Part shown: one piece after another, positions 43,926 through 53,106 of the stretch
How positions within the stretch are numbered: the first letter of the stretch is position 1
How the letters are laid out: every line of letters begins with the position of its first letter
NCBI RefSeq assembly: GCF_027857615.1
Contig: NZ_JAQIFT010000049.1
Location: forward strand, 62,001-126,000
Source of the DNA: Holtiella tumoricola
GTDB lineage: Bacteria > Bacillota > Clostridia > Lachnospirales > Cellulosilyticaceae
Reading direction: 5' to 3'
Length of the DNA: 64,000 bases
Position numbers and translations under genes: made by a program
The notes under the pieces: generated by a model
The model's input: the letters and a program-made list of their open reading frames with translations, nothing else
The model's database searches: none
Told to the model about the DNA's origin: nothing

Positions 43926-45407
43926 ATGAGTAAACAAAAAATATGGTTTATTACAGGAAGTCAACATCTTTATGGTGAAGAATGTTTAAAACAAGTTGCA
44001 GAAGATGCAAAATATATTGTAGAGTCACTGAATCAATCTTCACATATTTCATTAGAGATTGTATGGAAACCTACAGTGACAACACCAGAACAAATTAGAG
44101 ATACATGTATGGCAGCAAGCAATGATGAAAGTTGTGTAGGGGTTATTACTTGGATGCATACATTTTCACCATCAAAAATGTGGATTAACGGATTAAAATT
44201 GCTTACAAAACCTATATTACATTTACATACACAACGTAATCAAGCGATTCCATGGGAAAGCATTGATATGGATTTTATGAATTTAAATCAATCAGCTCAT
44301 GGGGACCGCGAACATGGATTTATCTATACACGTATGGGCATTAACCGCAAAGTGGTTGTTGGTTACTTTGAAGAAGAACGTGTACAACAACAAATTGGAA
44401 AATGGGCACGTGTTGCAAAAGCAGCAAGTTTAGGACACCTTCTTAAAGTCGCAAGATTTGGTGATAACATGAGAGAAGTAGCTGTTACAGAAGGTGACAA
44501 AGTAGAAGCACAAGTAAAATTCGGATGGTCTATTAATGGTTATGGCGTAGGTGATTTAGTAGAAGAAATGAATAAAGTAACAGAAGAAGACCTTGCTAAA
44601 CTCATTGAAGTATACAAAGCAAACTATACTTTTGCTGCAGACTGTCAAGAAGGTACACCATTTTTTGAAAATGTAAAAGAGCAGGCAAAAATGGAGATTG
44701 CTATGGAACGTTTCTTAGAGGCAAATGAGTGCAGTGCCTTTACAAACACATTCCAAGACTTACATGGTATGAAACAATTGCCAGGGCTTGCAACACAAAG
44801 ACTTATGGAAAAAGGTTATGGCTATGGTGGAGAAGGGGACTGGAAAGTAGCAGCCTTAACACGTGTTATGAAAGTAATTGCAGATAACAAAGGGACATCG
44901 TTTATGGAAGACTATACTTATAACCTAGTAAATGGTGAAGAGATGGTACTTGGTGCCCACATGCTTGAAGTATGTCCAACCATATCTAGTACAAAACCAC
45001 AAATTGAAGTACATCCACTTAGTATTGGAGATAAAGAGCCACCAGCACGTTTAGTGTTTAATGGTGGAAAAGGGGAAGCTGTATGTGCATGCCTTATTGA
45101 TATGGGAGGCAGATTCAGATTGATTATAGCAGAAGTAGAAGGGGTGGCAGTTGAAAAAGATATGCCTAAGTTACCTGTTGCACGTACATTGTGGAAACTT
45201 AAACCTTCTATGGAAGTAGGGGCTACAGCTTGGATTTTGGCAGGTGGCGCTCACCATACAGTATTCTCATATGAAGTAACAGCCGAAGATTTAGTAGATT
45301 GGGCAGAAATGATGGATATTGAGTATGTAGTCATTAATGATAAAACAGATATACTTTCTTTCAAACAAGCATTAAAAACCAATGAATTACTCTGGAAACT
45401 AAGATAA
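43926..45407 (+). CDS. araA: L-arabinose isomerase
   Basis: Interconverts L-arabinose and L-ribulose, Mn-dependent. 493 residues. Metal and catalytic residues known for the E. coli enzyme (Glu306, Glu333, His350, His450) are matched by YGGEGDWKVAALTR, SFMEDYTY, GAHMLEVCP and GGAHHTVFSYEV. The N-terminus reads KIWFITGSQHLYGEE as in the family. AAGGAGCG precedes the ATG. It is the first gene of araA-araB-araD. Confidence 0.98.
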   Translation: MSKQKIWFITGSQHLYGEECLKQVAEDAKYIVESLNQSSHISLEIVWKPTVTTPEQIRDTCMAASNDESCVGVITWMHTFSPSKMWINGLKLLTKPILHLHTQRNQAIPWESIDMDFMNLNQSAHGDREHGFIYTRMGINRKVVVGYFEEERVQQQIGKWARVAKAASLGHLLKVARFGDNMREVAVTEGDKVEAQVKFGWSINGYGVGDLVEEMNKVTEEDLAKLIEVYKANYTFAADCQEGTPFFENVKEQAKMEIAMERFLEANECSAFTNTFQDLHGMKQLPGLATQRLMEKGYGYGGEGDWKVAALTRVMKVIADNKGTSFMEDYTYNLVNGEEMVLGAHMLEVCPTISSTKPQIEVHPLSIGDKEPPARLVFNGGKGEAVCACLIDMGGRFRLIIAEVEGVAVEKDMPKLPVARTLWKLKPSMEVGATAWILAGGAHHTVFSYEVTAEDLVDWAEMMDIEYVVINDKTDILSFKQALKTNELLWKLR

Positions 45408-45419
45408 GGAGTGGAGAAT

Positions 45420-47057
45420 ATGGATAAAAAATATGTTATCGGTATTGATTACGGCAGTGACTCATGTAGAGGTGTTATTGTAGATCCAATGAGTGGTAAA
45501 GAATTAGCAAGTCATGTTTTCTACTATCCAAGATGGAAGCAAGGATTATATTGCAATCCTGCAAAAGCACAGTTTAGACAACATCCATTAGACTATGTAG
45601 AAGGGCTTAAAACAGTAATCAAGGAAACTGTAAAAGTAGTAGGTCCTGAAGTTGCACAAAATATTGTAGGCCTTAGTGTAGATACAACAGGTTCTACACC
45701 ATGTGCAGTAAATAAAGAAGGAACACCTTTAGCACTTCTTCCTGAGTTTAGCGAAAATCCACATGCTATGTTTATCTTATGGAAAGATCATACAGCGACT
45801 AAAGAAGCAAGTGAGATTAACCACTATGCAAAAACATGGGGCGGAATTGACTATACACAATATATAGGAAGTGTTTACTCTTCAGAATGGTTTTGGGCTA
45901 AAATTTTAAAAACCCTTAGGGAAGATCAAGCGGTAAAAGAAGCAGCTTATAGCTGGGTTGAACACTGTGATTGGATACCAGCACTTTTAACAGGTGTTAA
46001 AGATGCGGATCAGATTAAACGTAGTCGTTGTGCTGCAGGTCATAAAGCCATGTGGCATCAAGCGTATAATGGTCTTCCAAGTGAAGCATTCTTTGCAGGG
46101 ATTGATCCACTTTTAGCTGGTCTTCGTGGAAGATTGTTTGAAGATACCTATACAGCAGATGAAGTAGCAGGTGTGATCGCCCCTGAATGGGCTGAGGCAT
46201 TAGGTTTACCACAAGACGTAAAAGTAGGATGCGGTGCATTTGATTGCCATATGGGGGCTGTAGGAGGAAATATTCGCCCTAATGCCCTTGTTAAAGTAAT
46301 GGGAACTTCTACTTGTGATATCTTAATTGAGAATATGGATGTGATGAAAGATACATTAGTTGAAGGGATCTGTGGTCAAGTAGATGGATCTGTTATTCGT
46401 GGCATGCTTGGAATGGAAGCAGGGCAATCCGCTTTTGGTGATGTGTATGCGTGGTATAAACGTCTTTTAGCATGGCCTCTTCAAACTGTAGAACCAGAAA
46501 AACGTGAAGAAATTGAAAGTAAGTTACTTGTAGAACTTGAAAAAGCAGCAAACGAGGTAAATCCATTAGAAAGTGGTGTGATGGCCATTGACTGGATGAA
46601 TGGAAGACGTACACCTTATGCCAATCAGAATTTAAAAGGCGCTATTTTAGGCATTCATTTAGGCACAGAAGCACCTCATATCTATCGTGCGCTTATTGAA
46701 GCAACCGCATATGGTGCACGTGCCATTGTTGAACGCTTTAGAGCATGTGGTGTAGCCATTAATGAAGTCATTGCTATTGGTGGTGTAGCAAAGAAATCAG
46801 CACTTAATATGCAAATTGTAGCTAATGTATTAGGTATGCCAATCAATGTATGCGAGTCGGAACAAGCAGTAGCCTTAGGTGCATCTATCTTTGCATCTGT
46901 TGTTGGAGGCATTTATGGCAATGTGGAAGAAGCACAACGTCATATGGCGAGCCCAACAGAAAAAGTTTATTTGCCACAACCTGAAATGGTAGAAGTTTAT
47001 AATAAACTTTATGAAAAGTATCTAGAAGTTGGAACGTTCATTGAAGGGAGCATGTAA
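45420..47057 (+). CDS. araB: L-ribulokinase
   Basis: FGGY-family kinase that phosphorylates L-ribulose to L-ribulose-5-phosphate. 545 residues with the ATP phosphate loop GIDYGSDSCRGVIVD at the start, VGLSVDTTGSTPCAV, the catalytic Asp region GCGAFDCHMGAVGGN, and the C-terminal ATP-binding IGGVAKKSALNMQIVANVLG. AAGGAG (45407-45412) fits the ATG at 45420; the in-frame GTG at 45411 overlaps that site. It lies 12 bases after araA. Confidence 0.96.
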   Translation: MDKKYVIGIDYGSDSCRGVIVDPMSGKELASHVFYYPRWKQGLYCNPAKAQFRQHPLDYVEGLKTVIKETVKVVGPEVAQNIVGLSVDTTGSTPCAVNKEGTPLALLPEFSENPHAMFILWKDHTATKEASEINHYAKTWGGIDYTQYIGSVYSSEWFWAKILKTLREDQAVKEAAYSWVEHCDWIPALLTGVKDADQIKRSRCAAGHKAMWHQAYNGLPSEAFFAGIDPLLAGLRGRLFEDTYTADEVAGVIAPEWAEALGLPQDVKVGCGAFDCHMGAVGGNIRPNALVKVMGTSTCDILIENMDVMKDTLVEGICGQVDGSVIRGMLGMEAGQSAFGDVYAWYKRLLAWPLQTVEPEKREEIESKLLVELEKAANEVNPLESGVMAIDWMNGRRTPYANQNLKGAILGIHLGTEAPHIYRALIEATAYGARAIVERFRACGVAINEVIAIGGVAKKSALNMQIVANVLGMPINVCESEQAVALGASIFASVVGGIYGNVEEAQRHMASPTEKVYLPQPEMVEVYNKLYEKYLEVGTFIEGSM

Positions 47058-47059
47058 AA

Positions 47060-47758
47060 ATGTTAGAAAAGCTCAAACAAGAAGTATGGGAAGCCAACTT
47101 AGACCTTCCTAAACAAGGTCTCGTTGTTTATACTTGGGGTAATGTGAGTGGGATTGATAGAGCGACAGGACTTGTAGTCATCAAACCAAGTGGTGTAGAA
47201 TACGACCACCTTAAAGTGGAGGATATGGTTGTTGTAGATTTAGAAGGCAATGTGGTAGAAGGAACATTAAATCCTTCCTCAGATACACCAACACATCTTG
47301 AAATCTATAAAGCATTCCCTGAAGTTGGAGGAGTTGTGCATACACATTCTTCTATGGCAGTAAGCTTTGCACAAGCAGGTAGATCCTTACCTGCTATGGG
47401 TACTACACATGCAGACTATTTCTATGGTGCTGTACCATGTACACGTGCTATGACACCTGAAGAAATTGCAGGAGAATATGAAAAAGAAACAGGTAAGGTG
47501 ATTGTGGAAACCTTCAAAGATATTCCTGCCTTAGAAGTACCAGCTGTACTTGTAAGAGAACATGGTCCTTTTACTTGGGGAAAAACACCTGCTGATGCAG
47601 TGTATCATTCAGTTGTACTTGAAGAAGTAAGTAAAATGGCTTTCCATACAGCTTTACTAGCTCAAGATATGGCCAATATGCAACAAGCATTACTAGATAA
47701 ACATTTCTTAAGAAAGCATGGAAAAAATGCTTATTATGGTCAAAAACAAATCAGCTAA
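47060..47758 (+). CDS. araD: L-ribulose-5-phosphate 4-epimerase
   Basis: Zinc class II aldolase-fold epimerase that forms D-xylulose-5-phosphate. 232 residues with GNVSGIDRATGLVVIKPSGVEY, the zinc ligands in GVVHTHSSMAVSFAQ (His-x-His) and the third His in VREHGPFTWG. It starts two bases after araB and ends at a terminator. Its product enters the tkt/tal reactions encoded across the control region. No arabinose transporter is present here. Confidence 0.97.
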   Translation: MLEKLKQEVWEANLDLPKQGLVVYTWGNVSGIDRATGLVVIKPSGVEYDHLKVEDMVVVDLEGNVVEGTLNPSSDTPTHLEIYKAFPEVGGVVHTHSSMAVSFAQAGRSLPAMGTTHADYFYGAVPCTRAMTPEEIAGEYEKETGKVIVETFKDIPALEVPAVLVREHGPFTWGKTPADAVYHSVVLEEVSKMAFHTALLAQDMANMQQALLDKHFLRKHGKNAYYGQKQIS

Positions 47759-47775
47759 TCAATAAAAAGATATGC

Positions 47776-47808
47776 AGGTCCTCCTATAAAAATGGGAGGA
47801 TCTTTTTC
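47776..47808 (+). terminator. Terminator after araD
   Basis: AGGTCCTCC (47776-47784) pairs with GGAGGATCT (47795-47803), nine pairs with one G-T, followed by TTTTTC. Confidence 0.88.
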
Positions 47809-47928
47809 ATTTTGTAGAAGCCTATTTCTCCTGCTTTGTTTCATATGCCCACTTTAAAAAAGAATAGGTTAATTTTACTTTATAGTATATAATGTATAAG
47901 TATTCATGAGGAAAGGACATAAAAGGAC

Positions 47929-49080
47929 ATGAAAGAATGGCTAGCAAAGTATAAAAAGTACGTAGAACAAGGTATATTTTTGCTCATTATGATAGTACTT
48001 GTATTTGGGATTTATACGTTGTTTAAAAATGGGAAGATCATTACACAGGTTGTAACCAGTGGAACGGGGAGATTTTTAGATGTTATATCACCAATTATAT
48101 ATGCTTTTGCCTTAGCATATATATTGTATCGTCCGATGAAATTTATTGAAGGAAAATTAACAACGCTTATAAATAAGTGTTGTAAAGATAAGTCATTTAA
48201 AGGGATAGAGCTGGGCGTAAGACTTTTAAGTATTGTGATTGTCTTTGTAATAGTAGGCGCATCACTTATGCTTCTTATCCATTTTCTAGTGCCACCAATT
48301 GTAGAGAATGTACAAAAGCTTCTTAGAAGTAATCTACAACTGGGAGAACCTTTTAAAACAGCATTATTAGAACTTAACCATACTTTAGAAAATGCTAAAA
48401 GTGATTTCAATGTGTTGATTCAGTCGAAAGACTTTATTCTAACATTAGCAGGCTATGTAGGTAAAGTTATAGGAAACTTAGGTGGGGCAGTCATTGACTT
48501 TGTTGCCACATTAATCCTAACCTTCTATTTCTTAAAAGATAAAGAACGTTTATTTAAGGCAATGGATCGTTTTGGAGATGTCATCTTTTCACCTAAAATA
48601 AAAAAATATGTACAAGTCGCACTTGGGGATATAGATGAAATTATAGGTGGTTTTATTGTTGGAACCCTATTAGCGGGAATAATCGTAGGTGTGATTTCAA
48701 CGGCACTCATGCTCATGATCGGTCATCCTTTTGCTGTACTTATTGGAACAGTGGCAGGGATTACCAATATGATTCCCTATGTAGGCCCACTAGTAGGTGC
48801 AGTGCTTGCTTTAATCCTTGGATTATTAGACAGTGTATCCTTAGGGGTAACAGGATGTATTTTATTACTACTTTATCAACAAATTGATGGGAATTTTATT
48901 GAGCCTAAAGTAGTAGGAGATAAAATTGGTTTACCACCTGTGTGGATTTTAATTGTAGTGATCATAGGTGGCAGTTATTATGGCGGTATGGGAATGATTT
49001 TATCAGCACCCGTTGCTGCACTGATTAAAATTTATATTGATCGTATTTATGAATATAAGAAAAATAGAGCCTCTCAGTAA
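47929..49080 (+). CDS. AI-2E family membrane transporter
   Basis: 383-residue membrane protein of the AI-2E (formerly UPF0118/PerM) family, whose members are linked to export of autoinducer-2 or to sodium/proton antiport. It has the family layout: two N-terminal helices, an amphipathic central domain (about 120-170) and a C-terminal bundle with GTVAGITNMIPYVGPLVGAV around 280-300, then LLLYQQIDGNFIEPKVVGDKIGLPPVWIL. GAGGAAAGG lies about 20 bases before the ATG, so translation start is a little uncertain. Substrate unknown. Confidence 0.88.
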   Translation: MKEWLAKYKKYVEQGIFLLIMIVLVFGIYTLFKNGKIITQVVTSGTGRFLDVISPIIYAFALAYILYRPMKFIEGKLTTLINKCCKDKSFKGIELGVRLLSIVIVFVIVGASLMLLIHFLVPPIVENVQKLLRSNLQLGEPFKTALLELNHTLENAKSDFNVLIQSKDFILTLAGYVGKVIGNLGGAVIDFVATLILTFYFLKDKERLFKAMDRFGDVIFSPKIKKYVQVALGDIDEIIGGFIVGTLLAGIIVGVISTALMLMIGHPFAVLIGTVAGITNMIPYVGPLVGAVLALILGLLDSVSLGVTGCILLLLYQQIDGNFIEPKVVGDKIGLPPVWILIVVIIGGSYYGGMGMILSAPVAALIKIYIDRIYEYKKNRASQ

Positions 49081-49091
49081 AATGAGAGGCT
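49068..49091 (+). terminator. Terminator overlapping the end of the AI-2E gene
   Basis: AGCCTCTCA (49068-49076) pairs perfectly with TGAGAGGCT (49083-49091) around a six-base loop, followed by TTATTTCTTT. The left arm is inside the last codons of the gene. Confidence 0.88.
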
Positions 49092-49227
49092 TATTTCTTT
49101 GTTAAAAATAGATAGATAAAGTTAAAATTAGTTTAAATAGATTGAATGATAAATAATAATCATATATTTTAGAGCGTAAGTATATAACTGAACCTATAAC
49201 AATTTAAAATAGCAAAGAGGTGTAAAA

Positions 49228-50064
49228 ATGGAACATATTAAAGTAATTATTTGTGACTTAGATGGAACCTTATATAGAGATGAAAAATTTTATCAAAGAT
49301 TCATTTCTCACATCCTAAAAGGGAGTGTATTTGAAGCAGATGAGGCAATCATTCAACAAAAAGCAGAAGCAATCTTACTCGGGAAGGATCCCTTTACATT
49401 AGGACAATTTTATGATAGAACCAGTGATTTAACAGGAAAATCTCTAGAAGAACGATTAAACATTAAGGGTATTGTAAATACTGAAGCCCACTTTGAAAGT
49501 TATTTAGATAGAAAGTATGGTTTTATGGCTGATGCATGGAGTGTTGTCTTTATGCTGGCTAATCAATTAGGCATAGCTAGTGATGTGGTAGATGCGGGGT
49601 TTGTTAAAGTAAGGGAAGAAATGCTTATGCCAGAATATGCCATAGAGGTCAGTGAGCAACTTGTAAAAGTACTAGGAGAACTTGCAAAGTATACAGAAGG
49701 CATGTATATGCTTACTAATACCAATGAACCAGAAGCAATAGAGTTTACGAAGTATATAGGATTAGAAGATAAGTTTGATGTGATCAAATATGGTGCAGAT
49801 AAACCTTTTGGCCTTATGAATGTCTTACCGGACATCTTAAACACGCATCAAATTGATGGGCATGAAATATTAGCTATTGGAGATCATGGCTATAATGACT
49901 TATATCCAGTAAAAGTTTTAGGGGGTAAGACTATATTGACTTCACCTTATCAAATTCAAGATCATATGGATTGGTCAGTACGTGTTCATACATTAGAAGC
50001 TTTAAAAGGACAATTAGAAGAAGTGCTTACACATTGTAAGAATAGAGAGGGCAGGATTGCTTAA
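49228..50064 (+). CDS. HAD-superfamily hydrolase
   Basis: 278 residues of the haloacid dehalogenase superfamily, probably a phosphatase. Motif I is IICDLDGTLYRDE with nucleophile Asp10 and Asp12, motif II is the Thr in YMLTNTNE, motif III the Lys in GADKPFGLM, motif IV the acidic GDHGYNDLYPV. The inserted helical cap between motifs I and II is of the C1 type. AGAGGTG precedes the ATG. It is a single gene ended by a terminator. Substrate unknown; it precedes an ABC operon with a phosphodiesterase gene, which may or may not be meaningful. Confidence 0.87.
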   Translation: MEHIKVIICDLDGTLYRDEKFYQRFISHILKGSVFEADEAIIQQKAEAILLGKDPFTLGQFYDRTSDLTGKSLEERLNIKGIVNTEAHFESYLDRKYGFMADAWSVVFMLANQLGIASDVVDAGFVKVREEMLMPEYAIEVSEQLVKVLGELAKYTEGMYMLTNTNEPEAIEFTKYIGLEDKFDVIKYGADKPFGLMNVLPDILNTHQIDGHEILAIGDHGYNDLYPVKVLGGKTILTSPYQIQDHMDWSVRVHTLEALKGQLEEVLTHCKNREGRIA

Positions 50065-50134
50065 TGGCAAACATAACAGAGAAAATACTACCCGTTAAAG
50101 GGGAGAACCTAGTACTTTAGTGAATAGAAGTTCT

Positions 50135-50167
50135 AAAAACACACAGCATTTAAGTGTGTTTTTTTTG
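50135..50167 (+). terminator. Terminator after the HAD hydrolase gene
   Basis: AAAAACACAC (50135-50144) pairs with GTGTGTTTTT (50154-50163) around a nine-base loop, followed by further T to 50167. Confidence 0.85.
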
Positions 50168-50321
50168 TTTTGAAAATATATATTAATTTATATTTATTAA
50201 TAATTTAATATAAAAATAAATCTTTTAACTTGCTCTTATTTTTGATTTAATAAAAAGACTATAGAATAAGACTTGTCAGAAACACAGGACAATAAACTCT
50301 AGGAAAGAGTAAGGAGGATTT

Positions 50322-51368
50322 ATGTCAGAGATTTTGTTAAAAAATATAAGAAAGACTTATGATAATGGAACAACCGTTATAGAAAATTTAGACTTAAAAA
50401 TTGAGTCAGGCAGCTTCACTGTATTGGTAGGACCTTCTGGATGTGGGAAGTCTACGACACTTAGAATGATCGCTGGATTAGAGGATATCACAGGAGGCGA
50501 GATTTATATCGATGGCAAATGTATGAATGCTATACAGCCAGGTGATCGTGATATTGCGATGGTATTCCAAAATTATGCCCTGTATCCGACTATGAGTGTA
50601 AAAGGAAACATTGAGTTTGGATTAATCAATGCGAAAATACCTAAACAAGAACGTGAACGCTTAATAGATGAGATTGTAGATATTGTAGATTTAAGAGATC
50701 ATCTTCATAAAAAACCCTCGCAGCTATCAGGTGGTCAAAGGCAACGTGTAGCCTTAGCAAGAGCTATGGTTAAAAAACCAAAAGTATTCTTAATGGATGA
50801 ACCTTTGAGTAACTTAGATGCAAAACTCCGTAACCAAATGCGTTCAGAACTTATTGAACTTCATCATAAACTGGGTGCAACATTTGTTTATGTAACCCAT
50901 GACCAAGTAGAGGCTCTCTCTATGGCAACAGACATTGTGCTTATGGAAAAAGGTGTGATTAGACAACACAGTACACCCCATGAAATTTATGTGGAACCAC
51001 AAAATGTTTTTACTGCACAGTTTATTGGAACACCAGAAATGAATGTGCTAACCCGTGAGAAAGTTGAAAAGTATATAGACTTAGATCATGAAGTGGCTTA
51101 TATAGGCTTTAGACCTTCGAAAGTAAAGCTTTATAAAGAAGGGGATGAGCAGGAAGATAAATTTGTATTTGAAGGCTATATACTGACAAGAGAAATGCTT
51201 GGTTCAGAAGTGATTTATCGTGTTCAGACACAGATGGGGGTTGTAGCGGTTAAAGTATTTAATGATGTAGAACTGGAGTTAGATGACCAGGTGAAACTCT
51301 CTCTTTCTTATAAACATATGTACGGATTTGACAAAAGTAAAGATAGAATCAAAGGAAGTGAATCATGA
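50322..51368 (+). CDS. ABC importer ATPase, MalK/UgpC/MsmX type
   Basis: 348-residue ATP-binding subunit of a carbohydrate-type (CUT1) ABC importer. Walker A GPSGCGKST (about 38-46), Q-loop, signature LSGGQRQRVALARAM (about 135), Walker B FLMDEPLSNLDA and switch His are complete, followed by a C-terminal TOBE/OB regulatory domain as in MalK and UgpC. GGAGGA precedes the ATG. Its end overlaps the first permease gene by four bases. Such ATPases may serve several importers, which matters since a second cluster downstream has no ATPase gene. Confidence 0.95.
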   Translation: MSEILLKNIRKTYDNGTTVIENLDLKIESGSFTVLVGPSGCGKSTTLRMIAGLEDITGGEIYIDGKCMNAIQPGDRDIAMVFQNYALYPTMSVKGNIEFGLINAKIPKQERERLIDEIVDIVDLRDHLHKKPSQLSGGQRQRVALARAMVKKPKVFLMDEPLSNLDAKLRNQMRSELIELHHKLGATFVYVTHDQVEALSMATDIVLMEKGVIRQHSTPHEIYVEPQNVFTAQFIGTPEMNVLTREKVEKYIDLDHEVAYIGFRPSKVKLYKEGDEQEDKFVFEGYILTREMLGSEVIYRVQTQMGVVAVKVFNDVELELDDQVKLSLSYKHMYGFDKSKDRIKGSES

Positions 51369-52240
51369 AAAAAGTGATTCAAACCCTTAAACCCTATCTT
51401 TTTGTAGCACCAGCCCTCATCATCTTTTTAGCTTTTTCGATTTACCCAATCTTAAATACGATTTATCTAAGCTTCCATGAATGGGATCTGATCTCACCTA
51501 CCAAACAATTTGTAGGGCTTAAAAATTACCATACCTTATTTAAAGACGTAAAGTTTTATCAAACCTTATCCAATACTTTTGTGTATATGGTATTAACCGT
51601 AGGTTTAGGGGTGATTTTGGCCATTGCCTTAGCCCTATTTCTTAGAAAAGATACACGTATTAATAAGTTTATGCAAAACTTAATCTTTACACCCTACATT
51701 GTATCTCTTGCATCTATTTCTTTCTTATGGATGTGGCTGATGAATAATGACTTTGGGCTTCTGAATTATATTTTATCATTAGTAGGTATTCCGCCTATAG
51801 ACTGGTTGGGAAATCCAAAAGTAGCCTTGATTTCATTAGTTATCATATCTGTGTGGAAAACACTAGGATATAATACCCTTATTATTTTATCAGCACTACA
51901 AAGTATTCCAAAACATTTGTATGAAGCAGCTGCGCTAGATAAATCATCTAGGAAACAAACTTTTCTTAAGATTACCCTTCCTATGATTTCACCCACACTC
52001 TTTTTCTTAACCATTGTCAATGTCATTGCATCCTTTAAGGTGTTTGAAACCATTCAGATCATAACCAGTGGAGGACCGCAAAACAGTACCAATACCCTTG
52101 TGTATTCTATTTATGAATATGGATTCCAATTCTATAAAATTGGTTATGCATCAGCTATTGGTGTAATTTTACTTGTGATTATTTCAATCTTTACAGTTAT
52201 GTACTTTAAATTACTTTCTAAGAAAGTCCATTACCAATAG
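51365..52240 (+). CDS. ABC importer permease, CUT1 MalF/UgpA type
   Basis: 291-residue membrane subunit with six membrane helices. The cytoplasmic EAA loop is present as EAAALDKSSRKQTFLKITLPM near 200-220. FLWMWLMNNDFGLLNYIL is typical of UgpA/LacF-like permeases. It overlaps the ATPase gene by four bases and precedes the second permease by nine bases. It would form a heterodimeric channel with that protein. Confidence 0.94.
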   Translation: MKKVIQTLKPYLFVAPALIIFLAFSIYPILNTIYLSFHEWDLISPTKQFVGLKNYHTLFKDVKFYQTLSNTFVYMVLTVGLGVILAIALALFLRKDTRINKFMQNLIFTPYIVSLASISFLWMWLMNNDFGLLNYILSLVGIPPIDWLGNPKVALISLVIISVWKTLGYNTLIILSALQSIPKHLYEAAALDKSSRKQTFLKITLPMISPTLFFLTIVNVIASFKVFETIQIITSGGPQNSTNTLVYSIYEYGFQFYKIGYASAIGVILLVIISIFTVMYFKLLSKKVHYQ

Positions 52241-52249
52241 GAGGGCGTT

Positions 52250-53068
52250 ATGAAGTCTATTAAACAACTTCCAAGAGCCATTGTGACGATTATATTATTT
52301 CTTATTTTCTTCTTTCCGTTTTACTGGATGTTTATCACTTCAGTTAAAACTTTAGGAGAGACTGTAATATTCCCACCAAGTATGTGGCCAGAGGTTTTTC
52401 AATGGCAAAACTTTAAGCAAGCCTTTGAAGCTATACCTTTTATGCACTACTTAAAAAATAGTGTGATCATTACAGTGAGTGTTCTTGTTTTACAAATGTT
52501 AACCATTATTCCTGCAGCCTATGCTTTTGCAAGATATGAATTTAAAGGGGATAAACTTATTTTTGGTCTAATCATGGTAACGATGATGATACCAGGGCAA
52601 CTGGTTTTCCTACCTTTATTCGTTATATTCTCAAATCTTAATTTAATTAACAAATTACCAAGTCTGATTTTACCTTTTGCCTCAAGTGCTTTTGGAATCT
52701 TTATGCTGAGACAGACCTTTAAGCAAGTACCTAAAGAACTTATAGAAGCAGCGAAGTTAGATAAAGCAAGTGAGTTTAAAGTAATCACCAAGATTATGTT
52801 ACCACTTGCTAGACCTACACTGACCACCCTCGCCTTACTTACTTTTATTAGTACATGGAATGACTACTTTTGGCCATTAACTCTTACAACCAATGATCGT
52901 GTAAGAACATTACCTGTCGGTATTGCTTCTTTAAGGCAAATTGAAAGTGGTGTAAACTATCATATTTTGATGGCTGGAAACGTCATGCTTATTGTACCTA
53001 TTTTAATCGCTTTTATTTTTGCACAAAAACAAATAATTAAAGCATTCACCTATATGGGTGATAAATAA
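52250..53068 (+). CDS. ABC importer permease, CUT1 MalG/UgpE type
   Basis: 272-residue membrane subunit with six helices; the EAA loop reads EAAKLDKASEFKVITKIMLP near 165-185, and TWNDYFWPLTL lies in the conserved C-terminal part. AGGAGGG precedes the ATG. Second half of the transmembrane channel of the importer encoded by 50322-54450. Confidence 0.94.
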   Translation: MKSIKQLPRAIVTIILFLIFFFPFYWMFITSVKTLGETVIFPPSMWPEVFQWQNFKQAFEAIPFMHYLKNSVIITVSVLVLQMLTIIPAAYAFARYEFKGDKLIFGLIMVTMMIPGQLVFLPLFVIFSNLNLINKLPSLILPFASSAFGIFMLRQTFKQVPKELIEAAKLDKASEFKVITKIMLPLARPTLTTLALLTFISTWNDYFWPLTLTTNDRVRTLPVGIASLRQIESGVNYHILMAGNVMLIVPILIAFIFAQKQIIKAFTYMGDK

Positions 53069-53106
53069 TAGATAAAATCAAATGATTGATTAAAAGGAGA
53101 ATGATT